Source: Galactobacter sp052108535
GTDB lineage: Bacteria; Actinomycetota; Actinomycetes; Actinomycetales; Micrococcaceae
Reading direction: 5' to 3'
Assembly (NCBI GenBank): GCA_052108535.1
Contig: JBQDZM010000003.1
Location: 81,722 to 145,721 of the forward strand
DNA: 64,000 bases
The position numbers and the translations under genes were made by a program. Numbering within the stretch: position 1 is the stretch's first letter; each line of letters starts with the position of its first letter. Shown here one piece after another: positions 26,156 to 33,691 of the stretch. Under the pieces are notes generated by a model, which saw only the letters and a list, made by a program, of their open reading frames with translations, did no database searches and was not told the DNA's origin.

Positions 26156-26992
26156 ATGAGTACCACTCCGGACACGTCGCATTACGCCCATGGACACCAT
26201 CCCTCCGTGCTGGCCTCGCACGCCCAGCGCGGGATCAAGGATTCCGCCCCGCATCTGGCCCCGTACCTGGCGGCAGGCCAGCACATCCTCGACCTCGGGT
26301 CCGGCCCAGGATCGATCACCCTGGAACTTGCAGACGCGGTGGGCCCCGACGGTCAGGTGACCGGGCTGGATTTCTCCCCGGAGGCCGTGCATGCGGCCAC
26401 CGAGACCGCCGGGGCGCGTGGCACGGCCAACGTGGAGTTCCGCGTCGCTGACCTCTATTCCTTAGCCCCGGGCCGCGATGAGCTGCGCAACGGCTACGAC
26501 GTGGTGCACGCCCACCAGGTGTTGCAGCACCTCCCCGACCCTGTCGGTGCCATTCGGGTGGCCGCTTCCCTCGTGGCACCGGGTGGGATCCTCTCACTGC
26601 GCGAGGTGGATTACTCAGCCACGACGTGGTCCCCCGCCTCGGCAGGCCTGGACACCTGGCTGGACGTGCTGCGCAGCTACATGCGCCTCGAGGGGCACGA
26701 CGCCGACGCCGGCGGACGACTTGGCTCATGGCTCGGCACGGTTGGTATCCCGGAGTCCGCGGTGACGCTGACGCACAGCACGCAGAGCTACACCACCGCG
26801 GCTGAGCGGAAAACGTGGGGAGAATCCTGGGTGCAGCGGGCGCTGCATTCCTCCTTCCACGACCTCTCGATGGCGCACGGATTACTGGACCAGGCTGGCG
26901 TCGAAGGCGTGGCCCAGGCGTGGCAGGACTTCGCCGACGCAGCCACCGGCGACTTCACGTTCCGGCACACGGAAGCCATCGTCCGCTTCTAA
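26156..26992 (+). CDS. class I SAM-dependent methyltransferase
   Basis: 278 aa, UbiE/Coq5-like fold. SAM motif I HILDLGSGPGSITLELA near residue 43, motif II VTGLDFSPEAVHAA, and motif VVHAHQVLQHLPDP. Substrate cannot be told from sequence. N-terminal THYAHGHHPSVLASHAQR-like segment (HYAHGHHPSVLASHAQR) is typical of a small-molecule methyltransferase subgroup. Own promoter; followed 46 nt later by the LysE exporter gene. Confidence 0.85.
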   Translation: MSTTPDTSHYAHGHHPSVLASHAQRGIKDSAPHLAPYLAAGQHILDLGSGPGSITLELADAVGPDGQVTGLDFSPEAVHAATETAGARGTANVEFRVADLYSLAPGRDELRNGYDVVHAHQVLQHLPDPVGAIRVAASLVAPGGILSLREVDYSATTWSPASAGLDTWLDVLRSYMRLEGHDADAGGRLGSWLGTVGIPESAVTLTHSTQSYTTAAERKTWGESWVQRALHSSFHDLSMAHGLLDQAGVEGVAQAWQDFADAATGDFTFRHTEAIVRF

Positions 26993-27038
26993 ACTCCACG
27001 ATTACGGCCGCCCAGCTCAGCGGCGGCAGAATAGGCAC

Positions 27039-27758
27039 GTGTCTCTTTCCGTCTGGTGGACCCTCCTCGTCGCCATCACCGTCATCTCGCTGACTCCCGG
27101 CGCCGGGGCCGTGAACACCATGGCCAACTCCATGACCTACGGGTGGCGCCGCAGTTTCTGGGGCGTCATCGGCCAACAGATCGCCCTGATCATCCAGGTC
27201 GTGATCGTGGCCGTCGGCGTGGGGTCGGTGGTGGCCGCGTTCCCCGTGGTCCTGGAAGTGGTGCGGTGGCTCGGCGCCGCCTACCTGGTTTTCCTCGGGG
27301 TGCGGATGATGCTCTCCCGTCCCTCCCCCGCGCCCGCCGTTGAGCACACGGAACTGGACACCTCCCAGATCCCGGCGGTGACCAGTCCGGGCGGCGAGCG
27401 CCGAGACGGTGGGCGTGGGCGCCAGGTGAGTGGGCAACCGGTGGGTCGGCGCCAAGAGAGTGCCTGGGGGATGATCCGCCGCGGGATCCTGGTGAACCTG
27501 TCCAACCCGAAGGCCATCGTCTTCTTCTTGGCCTTCATTCCGCCGTTCATTGACCCTGACCGCGGCGCAGCATTGCAGTACGTGATCATCGGCGTCACCT
27601 GCGTGGCGGTGGACATCCTGGTGATGTGGTTCGGGTTCGCGGCTCTGGCCCGGCCGCTGGCTCGCTTCACCGGTTCCGAGCGGGGGCAGCGAGTGCTGAA
27701 CCTCGGATTCGGCTGCTGCTTCGTCCTGGTCGCTGCATTGCTGTTGCTCACCCACTGA
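27039..27758 (+). CDS. LysE/RhtB family amino-acid exporter
   Basis: 239 aa inner-membrane protein with six predicted TM helices. Family motif SLTPGAGAVNTMANSMTYGW near residues 18-37. A hydrophilic Gly/Arg-rich loop of about 40 residues (about 105-145) interrupts the middle and is longer than usual. SNPKAIVFFLAFIPPFI is the second conserved block. GTG start at 27039, 6 nt after a CAGAAT hexamer. Exported substrate unknown. Confidence 0.85.
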   Translation: MSLSVWWTLLVAITVISLTPGAGAVNTMANSMTYGWRRSFWGVIGQQIALIIQVVIVAVGVGSVVAAFPVVLEVVRWLGAAYLVFLGVRMMLSRPSPAPAVEHTELDTSQIPAVTSPGGERRDGGRGRQVSGQPVGRRQESAWGMIRRGILVNLSNPKAIVFFLAFIPPFIDPDRGAALQYVIIGVTCVAVDILVMWFGFAALARPLARFTGSERGQRVLNLGFGCCFVLVAALLLLTH

Positions 27759-27763
27759 CCCGC

Positions 27764-27950
27764 GCTGCGGATTCGCCCTCGTTCCTGGAGCCGCCTCTGC
27801 GGATCTGACCCGCTCCTCTCACTCTCCTCTGCGGATCCGCCCTCACTCCTGGATCCGCCTCACTTCTCGGATATGCACCCCCGAACCGGCGCCTCATATC
27901 CGAGAACAAGGGCAAAACCGAGAGCGCAGGCAGATCCGCCATCGGTTCCA
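27764..27950. repeat. palindromic repeat element, copy A (left of DUF559 gene)
   Basis: The unit CTGCGGATYCGCCCTC occurs at 27764 and 27829, followed by a hairpin with 12-bp arms TTCTCGGATATG (27864-27875) and CATATCCGAGAA (27895-27906) and a GGCAAAACCGAGAGC tail. The same hairpin and tail reappear at 29206. No gene in 27759-28090. Confidence 0.7.
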
Positions 27951-28090
27951 CGCCACACCCCACATTCCTCGGCCGCCCGCTCATCAAGAGCACCCTTTTT
28001 CGCGCAGTCCCGGCGTGTCTGGTCCGAGTTGTCCCCAGTGCCGGGGGAACGCACCACGCCCCGATACCGGGTTCGTCCACACTGCTGGAC

Positions 28091-29116
28091 ATGACTGAAC
28101 CAATCGACATCACACCAGCACCGTTCACGGCCCACCTACTCCGCTCCACCGCCTTCGATTCTCGCGTCGATGCCCAGTTCCGAGCCGGCAAGGTAGTCCG
28201 CCTCGCACCCGGTTGGTATGCCGATCGGATCACCTGGAACCAACTGCCACCTTGGGAGCGAGTCCCCCTGGTGGCCTCGGCGCAGACTCTGGCTTCACCG
28301 GAGATCTGTTTCAGCGGCAGCACAGCGACGCAATTGCTCGGCCTGCCGGGTTCAGTGCGCCCCACGACGATTCACATCGCAAGAACCACACGGTCACACG
28401 CAGGAACACTGCGGAACACCTTCGCCGTGGCTCCCGGACACGTTGCGCATCCTGCCCCTGGCCGGTTCGCGAGAGACCTGGGCAGCGTCTGGGACGGCGT
28501 TGCCGTCCGTGCAGGCCACTTCAATGTTCTTCCCCCGGAGCTGGCAGCGATCCAAGTCGCCATTCATGAACCCTTCGGACTGGCGCTGCAGGTCATTGAC
28601 ATGATCATGCGTGTCAGGTCGCCGTTCCGGATCGTTCGCTCCAGGTTGTTGGAGGTCATCGACGCTTGGCCCGTGAAAAGCCAGGCCCGCCTGGCACGAC
28701 GTGTGGTGACACTCGCCGATGCTCGCTCCGGTTCCCCGATGGAATCCCTGCTCCGTGCCATCTTCTTCCTCTTCGGCTTCCAGCCGCCGCAGATCCAGAC
28801 GGAATTCGTGGACAGTGAAGGTCACATGTACGTGGACTTCTACTGGCCAGACCTCCGCCTGGTCATCGAATACGACGGTGGGGGCAAGTGGACGGACGCA
28901 GAATTGGCCACAGGGCGTGCCCAGTGGGAGCGTATTCACGCTCACAACCGTCGCCATGACCGTCTGTTGGCCCAGCCGGACGTCTCTCGAGTGGTCCACT
29001 TGGTGAAAGAAGACCTCCGCAACATCGACGCCTTCGTCACTCGCATGACTGCACTGGGTATCCCCAGGGACCCGAGGTGGGTTTTTGGGCACCCGACAGG
29101 CCTGCAGGCCGCCTGA
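28091..29116 (+). CDS. DUF559/AbiEi-like protein, possible PD-(D/E)XK nuclease fold
   Basis: 341 aa. The N-terminal half (residues 1-170) resembles the AbiEi-type antitoxin/winged-helix region found in similar actinobacterial proteins: VRLAPGWYADRI, then SGSTATQLLGLP. The C-terminal 110 residues have the layout of a VSR/DUF559 nuclease: SPMESLLRAIFFL, YVDFYWPDLRLVIEYDGGGKW and RRHDRLLAQPDVSRVVHLV, with candidate active-site Asp and Glu/Asp. Whether it cleaves DNA is unknown and no partner toxin is adjacent. It is bracketed by two copies of a palindromic repeat in the same orientation. Confidence 0.7.
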   Translation: MTEPIDITPAPFTAHLLRSTAFDSRVDAQFRAGKVVRLAPGWYADRITWNQLPPWERVPLVASAQTLASPEICFSGSTATQLLGLPGSVRPTTIHIARTTRSHAGTLRNTFAVAPGHVAHPAPGRFARDLGSVWDGVAVRAGHFNVLPPELAAIQVAIHEPFGLALQVIDMIMRVRSPFRIVRSRLLEVIDAWPVKSQARLARRVVTLADARSGSPMESLLRAIFFLFGFQPPQIQTEFVDSEGHMYVDFYWPDLRLVIEYDGGGKWTDAELATGRAQWERIHAHNRRHDRLLAQPDVSRVVHLVKEDLRNIDAFVTRMTALGIPRDPRWVFGHPTGLQAA

Positions 29117-29205
29117 GTTTCGATCACGGGCACCTGTGTCGGCACACGGGCTCCCTCCACCGGCGCCTGTTTCGACGTCCTCGCTCCCTCCACAACGAAG
29201 GATCC

Positions 29206-29320
29206 GCCCCACTTCTCGGATATGCCCACTCACTCGGATATGCACCACCGGATCGGCGCCGCATATCCGAAAACGAAGGCAAAACCGAAATCGTGGGCAA
29301 AACCGCGGCTGAGGACGGAG
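29206..29320. repeat. palindromic repeat element, copy B (right of DUF559 gene)
   Basis: Contains CTCGGATATGC twice (29215 and 29233 regions), partner CATATCCGA near 29262-29270, and the GGCAAAACCGA tail repeated near 29278 and 29297. Same orientation and order as copy A at 27764-27950. The rest of 29117-29416 holds no gene. Confidence 0.65.
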
Positions 29321-29403
29321 CTGAGCACCGGGGCACAACCCACGACGGGACAAAACCGCGAATGAGGGCTGAACCCGCTCCCCCACGGACCGGCTCTGCC
29401 CGG

Positions 29404-29409
29404 TAGCGT
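29404..29409 (+). promoter_or_regulatory. -10 element of LMW phosphatase gene
   Basis: TAGCGT ends 7 nt before the GTG at 29417; leaderless arrangement. Confidence 0.4.
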
Positions 29410-29416
29410 TAGGTTC

Positions 29417-29980
29417 GTGAGAACTCTTGCCGTCATGGCGGTATGCACAGGGAACATCTGCCGTTCCGCGTTGGCCGAGTACGTCCTGCGTGATGCCGTG
29501 GAACGGGCGGGGCTTGGCGACCGGATCCAGGTCACCAGTTCCGGCATCTCCGACGAGGAGGAGGGCCGCCCCATGGACCCGCGCATGGCGAACATCACGC
29601 GCAGTTTGGGACTGGACCCGAGTGCTCACCGGGCACGACCCATGCCACATTCTGCGTGGGAAACCCAGGACCTCTTCCTCGCAGCGGATCTGAACCACCT
29701 GCGCACGCTGCGCCGCTGGGCTCCAACTGCGGAGCACCGCGAGAAGATTCGGCTCCTGCGCAGTTTCGACCCTGCATCCGCCAACCTCCCGGAGGAACAA
29801 CTCGGCATGGCGGACCCCTGGTACGGCTGCCAACGGGACTTCGAACTCACGCGCGACCAGGTGCTGGCCTCGGTCCCCGGGGTCGTGGACCACCTGCTGT
29901 CCACGCTCAAGGGGGCCCAGGTCAAGAGCTCCACCCCCGGAACCGTCAGGGTCCGCAGCCCACGGATTCCCCGCCGCTGA
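29417..29980 (+). CDS. low-molecular-weight protein tyrosine phosphatase
   Basis: 187 aa cytosolic phosphatase. Active-site loop VCTGNICRS (Cys10, Arg16 counting the GTG as 1) right at the N-terminus, as in the family; general acid Asp in MADPWYG. The family dephosphorylates protein tyrosines or arginines, often controlling capsule or secretion. GTG start supported by the -10 hexamer 7 nt upstream and by P-loop position. Followed 19 nt later by a P-loop kinase gene. Confidence 0.9.
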   Translation: MRTLAVMAVCTGNICRSALAEYVLRDAVERAGLGDRIQVTSSGISDEEEGRPMDPRMANITRSLGLDPSAHRARPMPHSAWETQDLFLAADLNHLRTLRRWAPTAEHREKIRLLRSFDPASANLPEEQLGMADPWYGCQRDFELTRDQVLASVPGVVDHLLSTLKGAQVKSSTPGTVRVRSPRIPRR

Positions 29981-29999
29981 TGTCTGGGACCAGCAACTA

Positions 30000-30611
30000 A
30001 TGTCCCGCGCCCGCAACCGACCCGTCCTGCTCGCCATCGACGGTCGCTCCGGCGCCGGAAAATCCTCGGTGGCCGAGGCACTGTGCCGGGCCCTCACCGA
30101 CGTCCACCAATTGGACACGGAGGTCTTCCACGTGGAGGACGCCTACCGAGGCTGGGAGGGTCTCTCGGCCGGGGTTGACCACTATGTGCAGGCCGTTTTG
30201 GGTCCCTTGCACCGAGGAGAGACAGCGGTCTGGAACGCGTGGGATTGGGCCACGGACAGCGTGGACACGGCCGCGCGCGTCACCCGCCCGGCTTCGGTGG
30301 TGATCTGCGAAGGCGTGGGTGCCGCATGCGCGGCGGCCCGCCGGCTGCTGGACGCGTCACTGACGCTGGTCGCGCCGGCCGCGACCCGCAAACGTCGGGC
30401 ATTGGCACGCGACGGCGACACCTACCGTCCGTTTTGGGATATGTGGGCTGCGCAAGAGGAAGAGTTTGCTCGGGCCGGGAAGTGGGACTCCACTACTCCC
30501 CTCCGCAGCCTCGATCTCACCGTGAACCTCACGGATTTCGATGGCGCCGCGGAGCTGGAACGCAGGACGCTGAGCTGGGCGCTAGACGCCATCACTGCAG
30601 CACCGAGCTGA
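30000..30611 (+). CDS. P-loop kinase (uridine kinase/AAA-18-like)
   Basis: 203 aa. Walker A DGRSGAGKSSVAE near residue 14, an acceptor region TEVFHVEDAYRGWEG, and ASVVICEGVGA which holds the Walker-B-like acidic residue. The lid FWDMWAAQEEEF is typical of uridine/uridylate-kinase-like ATPases. Substrate unknown. Its 3' end overlaps the end of the convergent cardiolipin synthase gene by 20 nt, leaving no room for a terminator between them. Confidence 0.8.
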   Translation: MSRARNRPVLLAIDGRSGAGKSSVAEALCRALTDVHQLDTEVFHVEDAYRGWEGLSAGVDHYVQAVLGPLHRGETAVWNAWDWATDSVDTAARVTRPASVVICEGVGAACAAARRLLDASLTLVAPAATRKRRALARDGDTYRPFWDMWAAQEEEFARAGKWDSTTPLRSLDLTVNLTDFDGAAELERRTLSWALDAITAAPS

Positions 30612-32073
30612 GCCGAGCAATATTGTCCAGCCAGCGCTGTCCCCTGCCGCGCTGTGCCCACACATCGCGGGTCAGCAGGGTGCATTCCTCTCGGTAACCA
30701 TCCATCACCTGGTTCAGCGCCGTGACCGGAGCGGATCCCACCAACATGAGGGAGACTTCCGCGTTCAGGGAGAAGGAGCGGATATCGAAGTTGGAGGAAC
30801 CGAAGATCGCCACCTGGTCGTCCACGGTGATGCACTTGGTATGCAGCACCATGGGATCCCGATAGCGGTACAGCTTCACGCCGGCGTCCAGCAGGTCCTC
30901 GTAATAGGACTGCTGTGCGTGATTGGTGACGGCATGATCGCCGCGGGCGGAGACGTAAACCTCCACGTTCACTCCACGCTGCGCCGCGGTCGTCAATGCA
31001 TAGAGCAGGGAGTCGTCAGGCACCAGATAGGGGCTGGTGAGCCGGATCTGCGATTGGGCGTTGTAGATGAGGGTGTTGAACAGGCGCAGATTGTTCTCCG
31101 TGGGGAAACCGGGTCCTGATGGGACCACCTGGCCGGTGACCCTGCCGGGGCGGTGTCCGGTGTCGAGTTCCAGCGACCCGAAGAGGTTCTCGCCGGTCTC
31201 CAGCATCCAGTCGGTGGCGAAGACCAGGTCGAGGTGGTCCACGAGCGGCCCCTGGATGCGGCCAAGGATCTCCACCCACTGGCGCCCGACCTTGACCGAT
31301 TTCTTGCGCTTGTAGCCGGGTTCGATGAGGTTCTGTGAACCGGTGAAGGCCACTCGCCCATCCACCACCACGATCTTGCGGTGGTTGCGCAGATCCGGGC
31401 GCCGCCAACGCCAGCGGAAGGGTGCGATGGGCAGCATGATGTGCCACTCCACGCCGCCAGCGGTGAGCTGCCGTTTGAGTTTTCCGTAGCCGGGGATGCG
31501 CCAGGAACCGATCTGGTCGTAAAGGAATCGCACCTTCACGCCCCGTCCGGCTGCCCGGATCATCGCGTCGAACACCGGCCCCGCGTATTCCGGATCCGAC
31601 CCGACGATGTAGAACTGCACATGCGCGTAGTTCTTGGCCGAGTCGATGGCCTCCACGAGTTGGCCCATGGAAGCCTTGTAGTCGGTGGAGAGTTCCAGGG
31701 TGTTCCCTGCCACCGGAGGGAATGCACCGAGGGTCCTATTGAGCACCACGGCGGAACGCAGCCACGGCTTAGCCGAGGCCGGGACATCCTTCGGATCGAC
31801 GTGATCCCGCGTGGACTGCATGATGGTCCGGTTGATGGCGGCCTGCCGCTTGAGCCGCTTGGCGCTGAGTCGGTTGGACCCGAAGAGCAGGAAGACCAGC
31901 AACCCCACGTAGGGCACAAAGAAGATGGCGAGCAACCAGGCCATGGCCGTGGTGGGTCTGCGCCGCCCGGGCACGATGCCGAGCATGAGGACACGCACCA
32001 GGATATCCACCGTGAAGGCGATACCCACGGCGGCGGTCGGCCATCCTTCCGGGACCCCCGTCCACAGGAACAT
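30592..32073 (-). CDS. cls: cardiolipin synthase
   Basis: 493 aa. Two TM helices in the first 75 residues (IAFTVDILVRVLMLGI and WLLAIFFVPYVGLLVFLLF), then two phospholipase-D domains with HKD motifs NHRKIVVVDG and LHTKCITVDD, each followed by the GS-N signature. Condenses phosphatidylglycerol with another phospholipid at the membrane. I chose the ATG at 32073 with GGAG 5 nt upstream; a -10 TAGAAT at 32129-32134 on the minus strand fits a short leader. Divergent from pabC. Confidence 0.9.
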   Translation of the reverse strand: MFLWTGVPEGWPTAAVGIAFTVDILVRVLMLGIVPGRRRPTTAMAWLLAIFFVPYVGLLVFLLFGSNRLSAKRLKRQAAINRTIMQSTRDHVDPKDVPASAKPWLRSAVVLNRTLGAFPPVAGNTLELSTDYKASMGQLVEAIDSAKNYAHVQFYIVGSDPEYAGPVFDAMIRAAGRGVKVRFLYDQIGSWRIPGYGKLKRQLTAGGVEWHIMLPIAPFRWRWRRPDLRNHRKIVVVDGRVAFTGSQNLIEPGYKRKKSVKVGRQWVEILGRIQGPLVDHLDLVFATDWMLETGENLFGSLELDTGHRPGRVTGQVVPSGPGFPTENNLRLFNTLIYNAQSQIRLTSPYLVPDDSLLYALTTAAQRGVNVEVYVSARGDHAVTNHAQQSYYEDLLDAGVKLYRYRDPMVLHTKCITVDDQVAIFGSSNFDIRSFSLNAEVSLMLVGSAPVTALNQVMDGYREECTLLTRDVWAQRGRGQRWLDNIARLSSVLQ

Positions 32074-32128
32074 GCTGCTCCAGAGCTCCTCACCCGGCGA
32101 TCCGGTTCGGCTGTACGCGGTGACCACG

Positions 32129-32134
32129 ATTCTA
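32129..32134 (-). promoter_or_regulatory. -10 element of cls
   Basis: TAGAAT on the minus strand, about 55 nt before the cls ATG; transcript would contain the GGAG ribosome site. Confidence 0.45.
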
Positions 32135-32163
32135 TCCGGAGGAGTGGGCACGCCAAACGGATT

Positions 32164-32169
32164 TACGAT
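32164..32169 (+). promoter_or_regulatory. -10 element of pabC, leaderless
   Basis: TACGAT ends 6 nt before the ATG at 32176. Confidence 0.4.
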
Positions 32170-32175
32170 GAGGGC

Positions 32176-33090
32176 ATGCCCGCAATGCCTGAGACCGTGG
32201 TCCGCTCCGCCGTGATGCTGACCGAGGAGCACCCCCACGGTGTGCTGGTGGAGGTGGACCAGCCGCAGTTGCTTCTGACTGATCGTGCGGCGACTCGGGG
32301 TGACGGTGTTTTCGAGTCCCTGCTCTTACGCCGCGGTGCGCTGCGTTCCCTCGACGAGCACCTGGCCAGGCTGCGCCGTTCCGCGCAAGTGATGCGGCTG
32401 CCCGTCCCGGACGACGCAGCGTGGAAGGCGGCGATCAGCACGTGCCTGGATGCGGCCGTCGGGCAGTGGGATGCGCCTGCGGCGCCTGAGGCGAGCGTGA
32501 AACTGGTGGTCTCCCGCGGCCCGGAGGGCCGTGACCTATGCCCGACGGCGTGGGTCGTCGTGGCGCCGGTCCCTCCCCGTCCGCGGTACGGGCCCGATCG
32601 GGGGCTCGAGGCGCTCACCCTGGACAGGGGCTACCCGGCCGGTATCGGGCAGAGGGCGCCGTGGCTTCTCATCGGTGTGAAGACGTTGTCCTACGCCGTG
32701 AATCTGGCTGCTCAACGCTGGGCTGTGGAGCAGGGGGCTGACGACGCGATCTTCGTTTCCTCCGATGGCGTGGTCTTGGAAGGTGCCACCTCATCGGTGG
32801 TCATGGCGAACGTGGCTGCCGACGGTGCGGTCACGCTGACCACCCCGTCCGACGAGGACGGCCTCCTTCCCGGGACCACACAGGCCGCGGCCTTCCGCGC
32901 GGCCGCTTCCCTTGGCTGGGAGGTGAAGACCAAACGGCTGCGCGTGGCCGACCTGGAACGGGCCGACTCACTGTGGCTGGTGTCCTCGGTCCGTTTGGCC
33001 GCAGCGGTGACCCGACTGAATGGGGTGCGGATCCCGTGCTCCGCTGACCTGCATCGGCAGCTGTGGGAGGGGCTGGACCGCGAACTCTGA
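32176..33090 (+). CDS. pabC: aminodeoxychorismate lyase / class IV aminotransferase
   Basis: 304 aa PLP enzyme of fold type IV. RGDGVFESLLLRRGALRSLDEHLARL at about residues 42-67 is the substrate-side signature, IGVKTLSYAVNLAAQRWA holds the PLP lysine, and VLEGATSSVV the conserved Glu. Probable product p-aminobenzoate plus pyruvate for folate synthesis; a branched-chain or D-amino-acid aminotransferase cannot be excluded. Codes for the 12-mer motif ATGCCCGACGGC at 32538-32549 within the frame. Confidence 0.85.
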   Translation: MPAMPETVVRSAVMLTEEHPHGVLVEVDQPQLLLTDRAATRGDGVFESLLLRRGALRSLDEHLARLRRSAQVMRLPVPDDAAWKAAISTCLDAAVGQWDAPAAPEASVKLVVSRGPEGRDLCPTAWVVVAPVPPRPRYGPDRGLEALTLDRGYPAGIGQRAPWLLIGVKTLSYAVNLAAQRWAVEQGADDAIFVSSDGVVLEGATSSVVMANVAADGAVTLTTPSDEDGLLPGTTQAAAFRAAASLGWEVKTKRLRVADLERADSLWLVSSVRLAAAVTRLNGVRIPCSADLHRQLWEGLDREL

Positions 33091-33222
33091 CCAGAGAGTT
33101 AACATACCGGAAACGTTGTGACATACTGATCTTTACCACACCTGTTGTTGTCCAGGATCACATTCCGACTCTGGACAGCCACCCGTGGGCCATGGAACTA
33201 GGCTGACCAATGGAGGTCGTCG

Positions 33223-33543
33223 ATGTCGATCAACGCCGCTGTCGTGAGCGCGGGAGGCGCCTCGATGTTCCGACGCCCCGCCACCCGATCCCTGCAGTTG
33301 CTCTGCATGACTCCTGATCAGGTGGAACAGTTGGAGCTACCCACCACCCGTTCCGGGTACCGCTACGCCGCGCAGAGCGTGGACGCCCTCCTGGTCTCCG
33401 TCGCAACCGCGATGCGCAACGACCAGCATCCAGTTCACGTGGCTCGGCCCAAACCCGCGGGATTTCTCGCCGCCGGATACCCGGCCGACCGCGTGGACCG
33501 GCTCCTGAAGCGCCTCCGCGCCCAGGGTGCGCTGACCTACTGA
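33223..33543 (+). CDS. small protein with two DivIVA-like motifs
   Basis: 106 aa. No full family is recognised, but GYRYAAQSVDALLVSV and GYPADRVDRLLKRLR both follow the G-Y-x4-V-D-x-L-L pattern of the short DivI1A repeat known from actinobacterial DivIVA/Wag31-related proteins. A GGAGG ribosome site precedes ATG 33223, and a TAGGCT hexamer lies at 33199-33204. The gene ends 50 nt before an XRE-family remnant. Confidence 0.6.
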   Translation: MSINAAVVSAGGASMFRRPATRSLQLLCMTPDQVEQLELPTTRSGYRYAAQSVDALLVSVATAMRNDQHPVHVARPKPAGFLAAGYPADRVDRLLKRLRAQGALTY

Positions 33544-33592
33544 TCGTGCCGCGGCGTGACCGCAGGGGTAGTTCCGCCTATTGCGTGAGTTT

Positions 33593-33691
33593 CTAGTGTG
33601 CTGGCTCGAAATGGAGCTTCAGCCCGAGCGCTTCGGAGACCTTGACGATGGTCGCAAAGGTCGGATTGCCAGCAGCAAGTTGAGCCGGGTC
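33593..33691 (-). pseudogene. C-terminal remnant of XRE-family antitoxin
   Basis: The minus strand encodes a 32-codon open fragment with GNPTFATIVKVSEALGLKL, then HFEPAH and stop. That is the end of a helix-turn-helix domain of HigA/HipB-like antitoxins. No start codon or N-terminal half exists: upstream sequence is the 3' end of another gene, whose TGA coincides with the breakpoint (33690-33692). No toxin gene is nearby. Confidence 0.7.

Noticed and set aside
28394..30118. 574-residue open frame on the minus strand across DUF559, repeats and phosphatase gene
   Set aside because: Crosses three plus-strand units with good motifs and an intergenic repeat; no protein-like features of its own.
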